Origin: Uliginosibacterium sp.
GTDB taxonomy: Bacteria; Pseudomonadota; Gammaproteobacteria; Burkholderiales; Rhodocyclaceae
DNA length: 6,713 nt
Direction of reading: 5' to 3'
Assembly: GCA_016718265.1 (NCBI GenBank)
Contig: JADKDZ010000025.1
Span: 1-6,713, forward strand
Shown here: positions 1 to 6,069 of the stretch, piece after piece
Layout of the letters: each line of letters opens with the position of its first letter
Position numbering within the stretch: the first letter of the stretch is position 1
Made by a program: the position numbers and the translations under genes
Notes under the pieces: generated by a model
Told to the model about the DNA's origin: nothing
What the model saw: the letters and a program-made list of their open reading frames with translations, nothing else
Databases searched by the model: none

Positions 1-374
1 TCGTGGCCGGAACAACGATGCAGATCAATGCCGCCACAATGAATGGTTGCACGTACAATCTAAACGGTCTAGCCGGAACCGTGCGCACAGCGGCGCTTAA
101 CAATATTTGGTACAATTGCGCGGAAGATGGAAATGCCTATCCGCTGACGTTGACGGGTGGCATAGGAAACATTTGTTACTCGCAATGGTCCGCAGGCAAT
201 CCGCGTATCGTAATCAATAAAGGCGGCGTGTTTTCGAGTGATCTTGGCTGGGGCATCAACGTTTCGGCAACAACCGCGGCGACGACGCCTGGGAACGTAG
301 TCAAGAAAGTACCCGTTTGGGACGAAGCAGGAAACGTCTTGGGCTATGTTCCAATCTACGATGGAATTACATAA
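1..374 (+). CDS. C-terminal part of a phage structural-type protein (5' end cut off)
   Basis: The reading frame is open from the left edge, so the gene probably starts upstream. A GTG at position 3 and an ATG at 18 are possible starts, but no ribosome binding site can be judged. About 123 residues are visible: neutral, rich in Asn, Gly, Thr and Ala, with alternating polar and hydrophobic stretches that suggest beta structure, and three Cys. There is no signal peptide or membrane segment. The C-terminus (KVPVWDEAGNVLGYVPIYDG) resembles an ending I associate with phage virion and tail proteins, in which a 'V-x-D-x-x-G-x-x-x-G-Y-x-P-x-Y' strand pair closes the protein. Its stop TAA overlaps the next gene's ATG by one base (TAATG), so the two are probably translated together. 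Tail fibre, tail-tip or head decoration are all possible; family assignment is not possible by eye. Confidence 0.6.
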   Translation, partial: VAGTTMQINAATMNGCTYNLNGLAGTVRTAALNNIWYNCAEDGNAYPLTLTGGIGNICYSQWSAGNPRIVINKGGVFSSDLGWGINVSATTAATTPGNVVKKVPVWDEAGNVLGYVPIYDGIT

Positions 375-1918
375 TGCAAATCTGGATTGACGTAGAGAAC
401 GCCAGCGGCACACGCTACGGCGACGGGCCGATACGGACGGCGACGGGCTGGACTTCCACGCGTCGCCTAGACCGGGCTGGGGAGTTCACGTTCACCATGC
501 CAGCCAGTGACCCGCGCCTACTGTGCGCAGATGGCACGGCGCTACTGCAACACAAGCGCGTTGTGCGTTGTTGGGCGGCGGATGCTAACGGCATACGCGA
601 AAAGGGCGCGGGGATTATTGACACGATAGAATGGACGGTTGACGCAAACGGCGCGACGATGCTCACTGTGTCGGGGAGCGACCTCCTGCGCGAGCTTGCC
701 AATCGCACGGTGGGCGACTTGGAGCTATTCGAGGCTGTGACTTACACACCGCGGCTTGAGTACCAGCCCGTCTATTCAGTTATCACGATCCCCGGCAACG
801 TCAACCTAAACACGGATAACTTTGTCTTCATCCGCTACGCCCGGCCATTCTCGAAGATCAACTTCAACCTGACCACGTTCAACGCCAGCGAAACGAGCAC
901 GCTGCAAATCCAGTATTACAACGCGCAAGACGCGGACATGCCGACTTGGGAAGCGGTCGGGGGCGTGGTCAACACAACCAACGTCGGCACCGGCGAGCAT
1001 ATCATCCCGTTCGGGCAAGACGGCTCTATCGAGTTTGACCCGCCCACCGGCTGGACGCTTGATGACGGCTATTACACGATCCGCATCTTCGACCAAGAGA
1101 CGGAGATTGACCAGTTCTATGTCCAAAGCTGCACCGTCACGATTGTCGAGCCTGTCACGGACGGCTTGCAGCGCATCATGGCGCTGGCGCCTGAGGGCTG
1201 GTCACTGGACCCGGCTGGCATGTATGCCACCTGGGATATAAGCGAGGATGAAGCCAAAAGCGTCTACATGCAGTTCGCAGGTGAAAGCGTGCTGAGTGCG
1301 CTTGTGTTGCTGGCCGAACAGACCGGCGAGCACTTCACGCTTTCGGCAGCCGCGCGGCGGGTATGGTGGATTGGCGAGGCGCAGGAAAGCAGCGGTATCC
1401 GCGCGGTGCAATCCACGGACGCAACCCTGAGCGGTGCCTTCGCGCCCGATGCGACAAGCCAAGCGATCATGCTCATTACCGACTTGTCGAAGGCCTCGGA
1501 CAGCTACGAGCTTTACACGCGGGCGTATGCGTTCGGCGCGGGCGTGGGTTCGGGGCGTCTGACAATGGAGAAAACGACGCGCAGCACATCGGGCTACACG
1601 CTGGGCGCGCTGGGCGCGTACCTCGAAGCGGATGCGGCAATCGCCATTTACGGCAGGATCGACAAGCGCGAGGATTACCCCGACATAGCCCCGGTGGATA
1701 CCTCGGCGGCGCAAATCGTCAACGCCGCCAACACGCTCTATGACCGGGTGCTTGCCAACCTGCGGCGCAAGTGCCAGCTACAATACGCCTACTCGTTGGA
1801 GGTTGTACCGTCAAAATACGAGGTGTGGCCCGGGGCAAACAATCCGCGTGGACTATCACGAGTGGGTAGAGAACTTCCACGCCGTCAACATCTCGGACCT
1901 GTTGCTGTGGGTGCTTGA
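374..1918 (+). CDS. Gp37-like siphovirus tail/baseplate protein, first part (frame interrupted)
   Basis: I start this at ATG 374 (MQIWIDVENASG) rather than ATG 317, because 374 sits in a TAATG overlap with the preceding stop and the 19 residues encoded from 317 look non-native. Residues 1-120 carry the pattern of the siphovirus ReqiPepy6 Gp37-like family: 'DGPIRTATGW', a basic 'RRLDRAGEFTF' strand, 'MPASDPR', then 'GIIDTIEWTVD' and 'TVSGSDLLREL'. This family is thought to be a tail hub or baseplate component. Residues about 140-258 look like a separate beta-sandwich insert. From about 262 the tail fold resumes ('QRIMALAPEGW', 'LLAEQTGEHF', 'GYTLGALGAYLEA', 'YPDIAP'). In this frame the protein stays family-like to W485-P486-G487, then turns into unrelated Arg/Gly-rich sequence until the stop at 1918. 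The native continuation is one base over (next feature). Joined, the protein is about 627 residues. The family call is from recalled motifs, not a search. Confidence 0.7.
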   Translation: MQIWIDVENASGTRYGDGPIRTATGWTSTRRLDRAGEFTFTMPASDPRLLCADGTALLQHKRVVRCWAADANGIREKGAGIIDTIEWTVDANGATMLTVSGSDLLRELANRTVGDLELFEAVTYTPRLEYQPVYSVITIPGNVNLNTDNFVFIRYARPFSKINFNLTTFNASETSTLQIQYYNAQDADMPTWEAVGGVVNTTNVGTGEHIIPFGQDGSIEFDPPTGWTLDDGYYTIRIFDQETEIDQFYVQSCTVTIVEPVTDGLQRIMALAPEGWSLDPAGMYATWDISEDEAKSVYMQFAGESVLSALVLLAEQTGEHFTLSAAARRVWWIGEAQESSGIRAVQSTDATLSGAFAPDATSQAIMLITDLSKASDSYELYTRAYAFGAGVGSGRLTMEKTTRSTSGYTLGALGAYLEADAAIAIYGRIDKREDYPDIAPVDTSAAQIVNAANTLYDRVLANLRRKCQLQYAYSLEVVPSKYEVWPGANNPRGLSRVGRELPRRQHLGPVAVGA

Positions 1919-2258
1919 GACGACCCAAACGATTGACGATAGCGGAGCGCAGACCGTAGCCTTTACGGTGGCAACGGTGGATTACTGGTCACTCAACGAC
2001 TTTCGGGCGGTCGCCCGATTGATGGGCAAAGTCGAAACAGATCGTAGCGTTGACGTGCCAGCCACCGGTTACACCTCCATCGCGGCTGGAAACCCGGTTA
2101 CGCTTGACGTGCAGAATGGACAAGTCCTGTCAGTCGGGCGCGTGGTGCCAATCGCTGACGGCTTGTATCCAAGCAACGATGACACCCACACGCTCCGATG
2201 GCTGCGCATCAAGTCGGGCATAATCACCGAAGTCGGTATAGAAGAGATCGGCCCATGA
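1740..2258 (+). CDS. Gp37-like tail protein, C-terminal part in shifted frame
   Basis: This frame is open from ATG 1740, but only the part from CAA 1836 onward looks native. It begins QTIRVDYHEWVENF and directly continues the sense of the preceding frame, giving '...EVWPG-QTIRVDYHEW...'. The next 140 residues are beta-rich and contain 'LLLWVLETTQTIDDSGAQT', 'TVATVDYWSLNDF' and 'TLDVQNGQVLSVG', consistent with the C-terminal domain of the same tail protein. The first 30 or so residues (MTGCLPTCGASAS...) are an out-of-frame reading of the upstream gene and should not be kept. I see no convincing ribosome binding site for an independent start, so this is best taken as the 3' half of one gene. 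Its stop TGA (2256-2258) overlaps the next ATG as ATGA. Confidence 0.65.
   Translation: MTGCLPTCGASASYNTPTRWRLYRQNTRCGPGQTIRVDYHEWVENFHAVNISDLLLWVLETTQTIDDSGAQTVAFTVATVDYWSLNDFRAVARLMGKVETDRSVDVPATGYTSIAAGNPVTLDVQNGQVLSVGRVVPIADGLYPSNDDTHTLRWLRIKSGIITEVGIEEIGP
1829..1838 (+). other. Frameshift point in the tail gene (CCC GGGG CAA)
   Basis: The 5' frame reads CCC-GGG-GCA here and the 3' frame reads G-CAA-ACA. Skipping one G of the four-G run (1832-1835) joins P-G to Q-T and restores a continuous tail protein. The net change is +1. The site does not match the classic X-XXY-YYZ pattern for -1 slippage. A one-base length error in the G run is the simplest explanation; a true mutation or +1 recoding are alternatives. 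Confidence 0.6.
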
Positions 2259-2374
2259 AAAAGCTAATTCTGCTCGGCGTCATTGTCCTGGCGCTGGCTA
2301 TGTCGCATCGTGCCAGCCCCCACCCGGCCCTGGCCCAAAGCCAACGCCAACGCCTGAGCAAGTCGGGCGCCTGA
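2255..2374 (+). CDS. Signal-peptide leader frame of the exported GH-like protein
   Basis: ATG 2255 overlaps the tail-gene stop (ATGA) and has a purine-rich GAAGAGA at 2241-2247, seven bases upstream, a fair ribosome binding site. It encodes M-K-K followed by a hydrophobic run LILLGVIVLALA, a textbook export signal. Read straight on, the frame ends at TGA 2372 after 39 residues, with a polar Arg/Gln-rich tail that looks non-native. It does hold a possible signal peptidase I site (PALA-QS), but the polar stretch before that site is unusually long. The frame -1 to it continues into the large ORF downstream, so the leader almost certainly belongs to that protein. As an independent 39-residue secreted peptide it is possible but less likely. 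Confidence 0.5.
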   Translation: MKKLILLGVIVLALAMSHRASPHPALAQSQRQRLSKSGA

Positions 2375-4713
2375 GCCTTGACGACCTGCGCGAGATCATA
2401 GCCGAACAGCGTGACACCCGGTCGGTGATGTTCGACGGCTCGGCGGCGGGCGTCGTCAACGGCGGGCCTTGGAACACGATCCACGCTTACCCGCGCATCA
2501 TAGCCTCGGACGGCGGCGACGTGGTAGCAGACTCGAACGACGCGCACCTCGCGGAGCTGGCGCGCTATCACGCGATCCTGTGGGGGCAAGACTGGCCGAC
2601 CTACTACCAGTACAGCACAACGCCAAGTGAGACGCAGCCATTCAGTTACACCCGGTCGCTCAACAGTGACGTGCGGTTTATCGCGGCTTTGCGTACTTAC
2701 CAGTACCCCTCCTCGAATTGCACCATTTCGGCAACCTTCCCGAACCGCTGCGCACTGTTCACGGCAGCCGATACCGCCAACGGCGCGACGGCAGCGGGGG
2801 ACGGCTGGTACGCGCGGGATAGCGGCGGCGGCAAACTCAAACCCGCATCAAATCCGTATGACGAGTGGTACATCAATTGGGGCGTCAATCTGGACCCCGA
2901 CAGCGCGGATAGTTACGGGCGCTGGGCGGCGCACTATGTCACCAGTACGCTTATGGCGGCGACGTGTGACGGGGAGCTGTGTTGGGATGGCGTCTATCTC
3001 GAACAAGCTGGCATACCGCACGAACTGAGTAACTTCTTGCACATTGACGGCAACGAGAACGGCATACGCGACGGGAGTGCGGCAGAGTGGGATAAATGCC
3101 GCGTCAACACGAACCAGATGGACGGCTTCAACTTGTTCTTTGACTTGTTGGCTTCCAGCGGTATCACTGTGGCAGGCGGCGAAACCGCTATATCAGGGCT
3201 TACCGACGCACTGGCAGACCCATACCTGGCCGGCCATGCTACGGGTGGGTTCATCGGCTCGTTTCCCTTGACGACCTGGCCGCGCTGCTTAATCAACCCC
3301 TACACGTTTTCGAGTGACTCGATTATTCCCAACCCCGCCGGCTGGACAGGCGGCAATCTTTGGGATTATGGGATGCGGGGCGCCGTGAAGTGGGAGGATA
3401 CCAACGCGCTCACGGTGTTGATGAGCGATAACAGCATCTACTCAAACAGCTATTGGGACCCGTACATAGCCACCGGCGACGATAACCACCTGCGGCGCAT
3501 CAACGTGATTTCGGCGCTGCTCAACGCCTACGCCGTGCCACGCGAAGATCGGCAAGCTGACCAGTACCCCTGCGACGAGTGCTTGGTGAACGCTTCTACC
3601 GGCGCGGCAGGCGTTGACATAGCAAATCTAGGCTGGCTGGGATATCCCTACTTCGACGCGCTCAACACCACGGACGGCTTGACGCTGCGCCAAACAATCA
3701 GCAACACGGACGCACTAAATGGGCTGGTGTGGGTGCGCGAGTTCGGCAACGGCCTAGCCGTGTTCAACGCCACGACCTCCGCGCAGAACGTTGCGATTGG
3801 CGCGGGCTGGGAGTACGTCAACGGCTCGACGGCTTACGGTGGGGATCACACCCACAACCCCGGCGGGGCAGCGCCTTCTACGATCAGCGTGCCTGCTTGG
3901 GACGGCTACGTTCTGGTGCGCGATTCGGCGTCAACCCCCACCCCCGTGAACACCTACACGCCAACGCCAACGGGCAACACTTCGACGCCAACCCCAACCC
4001 CCACCGTCACGCCCACACGCACGCCAACGCCAACCGCAACCGGGACCCCCACCGCAACGCCTACCCGCACAACGACCCCCGCCCCCGTCGCTTGCGGTGT
4101 GCGCAGCGGCACGGTAGACGGCAACATCGCGGAGTGGGCCAACGCAACGCCGCAATACCTGAGCGCGGCCAATCGTGTCTACCTGGCACCAGGCGCGCCA
4201 ACGCCAAGCGCAGCCGACATGAGCGCGGCGTATTGGGTCGCCTGTTCGGGTAACGATCTACTCGTCGCTGGCGTCATCACGGATAGCGTACCTATGCAAG
4301 GCGTAGGCGACATCTACGTAGGCGACGCGGCACAGATCATGGTTGACGGCCTAAACGACGGGATCACGCGACCAGGGCAAGACGACCATGACTTTTTTGT
4401 GGACACGCAAAGCCGGGCGCTGGACTACAACCGCCCGATCGCTGGCGCGACCGTGGTAGCACGCACAACCCCCGGCTCTAACTGGCGCTTCGAGATGAAG
4501 GTGCCGTTATCCTCGATTTGGGCGTCCATCGGCAACGGCTCGGCGCTGGGCTACACGTTCGGGATTTGGGATAACGACACAACGCCTACGCCGCTTCCCG
4601 GTGGCACGCCTTCAGCCGACACGGTTGACCAAGTGATGATCGGGCCGGACGGTGCGCTATCCCTGCCGACTTACACGCCAACACCGACGCCGACGCCCAC
4701 AACGCCCCCATGA
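2255..4713 (+). CDS. Exported glycoside-hydrolase-like TIM barrel with CBM9-like domain and Thr-Pro linkers
   Basis: The body is open in one frame to the TGA at 4711. The first GTG in that frame is 2425, but coding character extends further upstream (PTPTPEQVGRLSLDDLREII) to the signal peptide at 2255, one base out of frame. With the frame restored the protein is about 819 residues. Order of parts: signal peptide; Pro-rich spacer (2314-2355); a barrel resembling uncharacterised GH-like (GHL) families, with 'HLAELARYHAIL', 'WDGVYLEQ' (acidic residues at bases 2986 and 3001, candidate active-site residues) and a 'DGNENGIRD' loop (3046-3072); a C-terminal beta domain ending 'WDGYVLVRDS'; a Thr-Pro linker (3928-4087); a CBM9-like domain (from about 4114, 'VDGNIAEWANA', 'DIYVGDAAQIMVDG', 'WRFEMKVPLSSIW'); a second Thr-Pro tail. 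Likely role: binding or cleaving surface polysaccharide outside the membrane. Activity and substrate are unproven; an obvious second catalytic acid is not evident. Confidence 0.65.
2297..2321 (+). other. Probable frame junction: cryptic lipobox (VASC) or C-run slip
   Basis: The signal peptide is in one frame and the enzyme body in the frame -1 to it. If the shift falls right after GCT 2297-2299, the product reads ...LALA-Y-V-A-S-C followed by QPPPGPGPKPTPTP. V-A-S-C is a good lipoprotein signal peptidase II box, with the lipidated Cys at 2311-2313. If instead one C is missing from the CCCCC run at 2317-2321, the product reads ...LALAMSHRASPPPGPGPK and would be cut by signal peptidase I. The sequence alone does not decide between them. 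Confidence 0.45.
3928..4087 (+). repeat. Thr-Pro linker-coding short repeats
   Basis: Degenerate repeats of ACGCC / ACCCC units, some in the larger form ACGCCAACGCCAAC, encode about 50 residues of Thr, Pro, Ala, Ser and Arg between the GH-like part and the CBM9-like domain. The same unit returns at 4672-4710 (C-terminal tail) and more briefly at 2340-2355, 4198-4208 and 5737-5748. These are extended flexible linkers, typical of secreted Chloroflexota proteins. Confidence 0.8.
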
Positions 4714-4716
4714 GGT
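4712..4716 (+). promoter_or_regulatory. Ribosome binding site for the 92-aa membrane protein
   Basis: GAGGT overlaps the stop codon of the GH-like gene and lies three bases before ATG 4720. The spacing is short, but it is the only good Shine-Dalgarno match and it fixes the start. Confidence 0.6.
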
Positions 4717-4719
4717 AGT

Positions 4720-4998
4720 ATGATCCAAACAACCCCGCTTCAAACCTTCGCAGTCCTGGCGGCGCTCGCAGCCTTCAGCATCTTCTACAATGACGTGTTC
4801 GTGGAGAACTTGGCGCGCCACCTGCCCGCCAAGTTTCGCGCGACCAGCTTCGAGGTTGCATTTGGCGTGTTCGTGAATTGCGTGGGCATCGGCGTGATCC
4901 TGGGCTTACAGGCTATGCTTGTGTGCCTGCTGTGCTTCGCGGCGTCGGGCTTGCGCATGATTTGGGGCGACGTTCGACGTACGGAAGTGCTAGGGTGA
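4720..4998 (+). CDS. Small hydrophobic membrane protein, holin candidate
   Basis: The 92-residue protein has a first hydrophobic segment at about 8-28 (FAVLAALAAFSIFY), a short basic stretch (ARHLPAKFRA) and a second long hydrophobic region at about 43-81 that could be one or two membrane spans. It ends in a charged tail (RRTEVLG). Size, number of spans and position next to a coiled-coil membrane protein fit a holin or holin-like protein, which would form membrane lesions at the end of infection. Sequence identity to a named holin family is not recognised. Other small phage membrane proteins, such as superinfection-exclusion or tail-associated membrane proteins, would look the same. The next gene starts three bases after its stop. 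Confidence 0.6.
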   Translation: MIQTTPLQTFAVLAALAAFSIFYNDVFVENLARHLPAKFRATSFEVAFGVFVNCVGIGVILGLQAMLVCLLCFAASGLRMIWGDVRRTEVLG

Positions 4999-5001
4999 CG
5001 T

Positions 5002-5577
5002 GTGACTGAAACGCAGCTTGACGCACAGAAACGCAAAGAAGCAAAGGCGCGGTACGACAACATCAATCGTCGCATTGCTGCCGTTGACCGCGACATAGCC
5101 ACCGAAACGGACGGCGAGCGGTTCGCGGCTTTGCGCGAAAAGCGCGACGGGCTGGCTGCTGACCGGGAAGGGGCGGCGGCTGAACTCACGGCGCTTGACC
5201 GGCGCGGCAATGGCGACCTTGAGATTTTGCAACGCAAGGTGTCCGAGCTGGGGCAGGCGCTCGTGAGTGACAACCCCGCCGAAGCACACGCCATAATCAA
5301 CGAATGCGCGGCGGCGCTGGCGCGGCTGGACACCCGCGTCATGGGACTTGAGGGGCGCGTCACGGCAATCGAGCGGCACATACACCCGCCGTGGATCGTG
5401 TCGGTGCTGGGTGCTTGCGGCGTTTGCGGTGCTCCTGGCCTTGTGCGTGGCGCCTGGCAGTTTGACGTGCTTGTGACCTATCCCGTTATCGGCGTCATGC
5501 TTGAGGGGGCATTAATCAGCTTGGCAGTGGTTACGTGGTTTTTCGCTAACGCCAAGCTCAAGGAGCGCATCAAGTGA
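5002..5577 (+). CDS. Coiled-coil protein with C-terminal membrane segments (XhlA-like layout)
   Basis: Start GTG 5002 is preceded by AGGG (4992-4995) with six bases spacing. The 191-residue product has no N-terminal signal. Residues 1-70 are highly charged and helical (AQKRKEAKARYDNINRRIAAVDRDIA), and a second helical region with heptad spacing follows at about 72-128 (LEILQRKVSELGQAL, LARLDTRVMGLEGRVTAIERHI). Then come two hydrophobic stretches: about 131-148, around WIVSVLGACGVCGAPGLV, and about 154-182, around VLVTYPVIGVMLEGALISLAVVTWFFA. A short basic tail ends it. Helix-then-C-terminal-membrane layout recalls the XhlA haemolysin/holin-partner proteins of phages, but those are usually under 100 residues, so this is twice the size. 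Alternatives are a membrane-attached spacer protein or a spanin-like factor. Function is inferred only from layout and position. Confidence 0.6.
   Translation: MTETQLDAQKRKEAKARYDNINRRIAAVDRDIATETDGERFAALREKRDGLAADREGAAAELTALDRRGNGDLEILQRKVSELGQALVSDNPAEAHAIINECAAALARLDTRVMGLEGRVTAIERHIHPPWIVSVLGACGVCGAPGLVRGAWQFDVLVTYPVIGVMLEGALISLAVVTWFFANAKLKERIK
5560..5573 (+). promoter_or_regulatory. Strong Shine-Dalgarno (AAGGAG) before GTG 5574
   Basis: AAGGAG at 5560-5565 stands eight bases before a GTG at 5574 that overlaps the upstream stop as GTGA. Spacing and overlap match a real coupled start, although the frame it opens does not itself encode a convincing protein for long. The bases also encode K-E in the upstream gene, so chance is possible. 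Confidence 0.45.
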
Positions 5578-5633
5578 GCGCGCTAACTGGTTACATAATC
5601 AGCAAGTGGAGCGAACGAACACGGAGCACGAAG
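5574..5633 (+). other. Possible N-terminal extension of the Cys-rich membrane protein (shifted frame)
   Basis: From GTG 5574 the frame reads VSALTGYIISKWSERTRSTK, a plausible basic cytoplasmic tail, then degenerates into His/Gly/Cys-rich sequence up to 5801. Dropping one G of the GGG at 5633-5635 would join it as ...RSTK-AAVLMMLF... to the membrane anchor of the next gene, making a protein of about 164 residues. The proposal rests on the ribosome binding site, the GTGA overlap and the charge pattern only. Confidence 0.35.
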
Positions 5634-5640
5634 GGCTGCG

Positions 5641-6069
5641 GTGCTCATGATGCTGTTCGTCATCATCGCGGCGGCGGGTGCTGTGCTGCTGTTCCGTGCG
5701 GCGCCGCAAGCAATCGAGTATCCTCAGCGGTACCTTACGCCAACGCCGGGCGCGGTGTGTCCAGGCGAGGCGTTCACTTACCCGGTAGTTATCAGCATTG
5801 ACGAAACCGACGCAGTGTCGAGGATCACAGAAGGATGGTGCAGGGTGGATGACGGCATTTGCCCGAAGGCGTTTCAAGAAGGTGAGCACTACGTGAATTT
5901 TCTTGACGGCTACGAGGTATCTACCACCGCAACGCGCACGGTGCCGGCGGACCTCCCGCCCGGTGACTGGCAGTTTAGGCACTGCAACGAGACACACAGC
6001 GACGGGCGCATTGACGTGACGTGCTACGCGGTTAATGTGACGGTGAAGGATTGTGAGGTGAAACCTTGA
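5641..6069 (+). CDS. Membrane-anchored, Cys-rich extracytoplasmic protein of unknown function
   Basis: Possible starts in this frame are GTG 5641 (AAGGG at 5631-5635, five bases away), ATG 5647 and ATG 5650; I take GTG 5641 as the outermost. Residues 2-19 form one hydrophobic segment (LMMLFVIIAAAGAVLLF), followed by Arg and a short Thr-Pro spacer (YLTPTPG). The remaining 110 or so residues are beta-rich and hydrophilic, with six Cys (near VCPG, WCRVD, GICPK, RHCNE, TCYAV and KDCEV) that could form disulfides outside the membrane. The segment 'DLPPGDWQFRHC' is typical of an Ig-like or beta-sandwich edge. No family recognised. Position after two membrane proteins hints at the cell envelope, perhaps lysis or surface exclusion. 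It may be N-terminally longer, starting at 5574 through a shifted frame. Its stop overlaps the next start as TTGA. Confidence 0.6.
   Translation: MLMMLFVIIAAAGAVLLFRAAPQAIEYPQRYLTPTPGAVCPGEAFTYPVVISIDETDAVSRITEGWCRVDDGICPKAFQEGEHYVNFLDGYEVSTTATRTVPADLPPGDWQFRHCNETHSDGRIDVTCYAVNVTVKDCEVKP
6055..6060 (+). promoter_or_regulatory. Ribosome binding site supporting a TTG start
   Basis: GAGGTG lies five bases before TTG 6066. This strong match, together with the TTGA overlap, is why the rare TTG start is accepted for the following gene. Confidence 0.65.

Noticed and set aside
1202..1714. A 170-residue minus-strand open frame
   Set aside because: It is Arg/His-rich with no fold-like pattern and lies opposite the clearly coding tail gene.
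1829..1838. Programmed -1 frameshift of the tail-chaperone type
   Set aside because: The required shift is +1, there is no X-XXY-YYZ heptamer, and the gene is not a tail assembly chaperone.
3046..3072. EF-hand or dockerin calcium loop (DGNENGIRD)
   Set aside because: Only one loop is present, without the paired helices of a dockerin, and the position suits a loop within the GH-like barrel, so a separate domain is not claimed.
3928..4087. CRISPR-like or regulatory tandem DNA array
   Set aside because: The units are only 5-7 bases, degenerate, keep codon phase and encode Thr-Pro; there are no spacers.
3931..4172. Minus-strand Gly/Val-rich frames over the linker repeats
   Set aside because: They are low-complexity products of translating the Thr-Pro repeat backwards.
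3729..4253. A 174-residue plus-strand frame over the linker region
   Set aside because: It is an out-of-frame reading of the Thr-Pro repeats (His/Asn/Arg-rich); the other frame carries the continuous GH-like and CBM9-like protein.
4785..5381. A 198-residue minus-strand open frame, Ser/Arg/Ala-rich
   Set aside because: It is antisense to two well-formed membrane protein genes with good start signals; its composition is what a high-GC antisense shadow gives, with no domain pattern.
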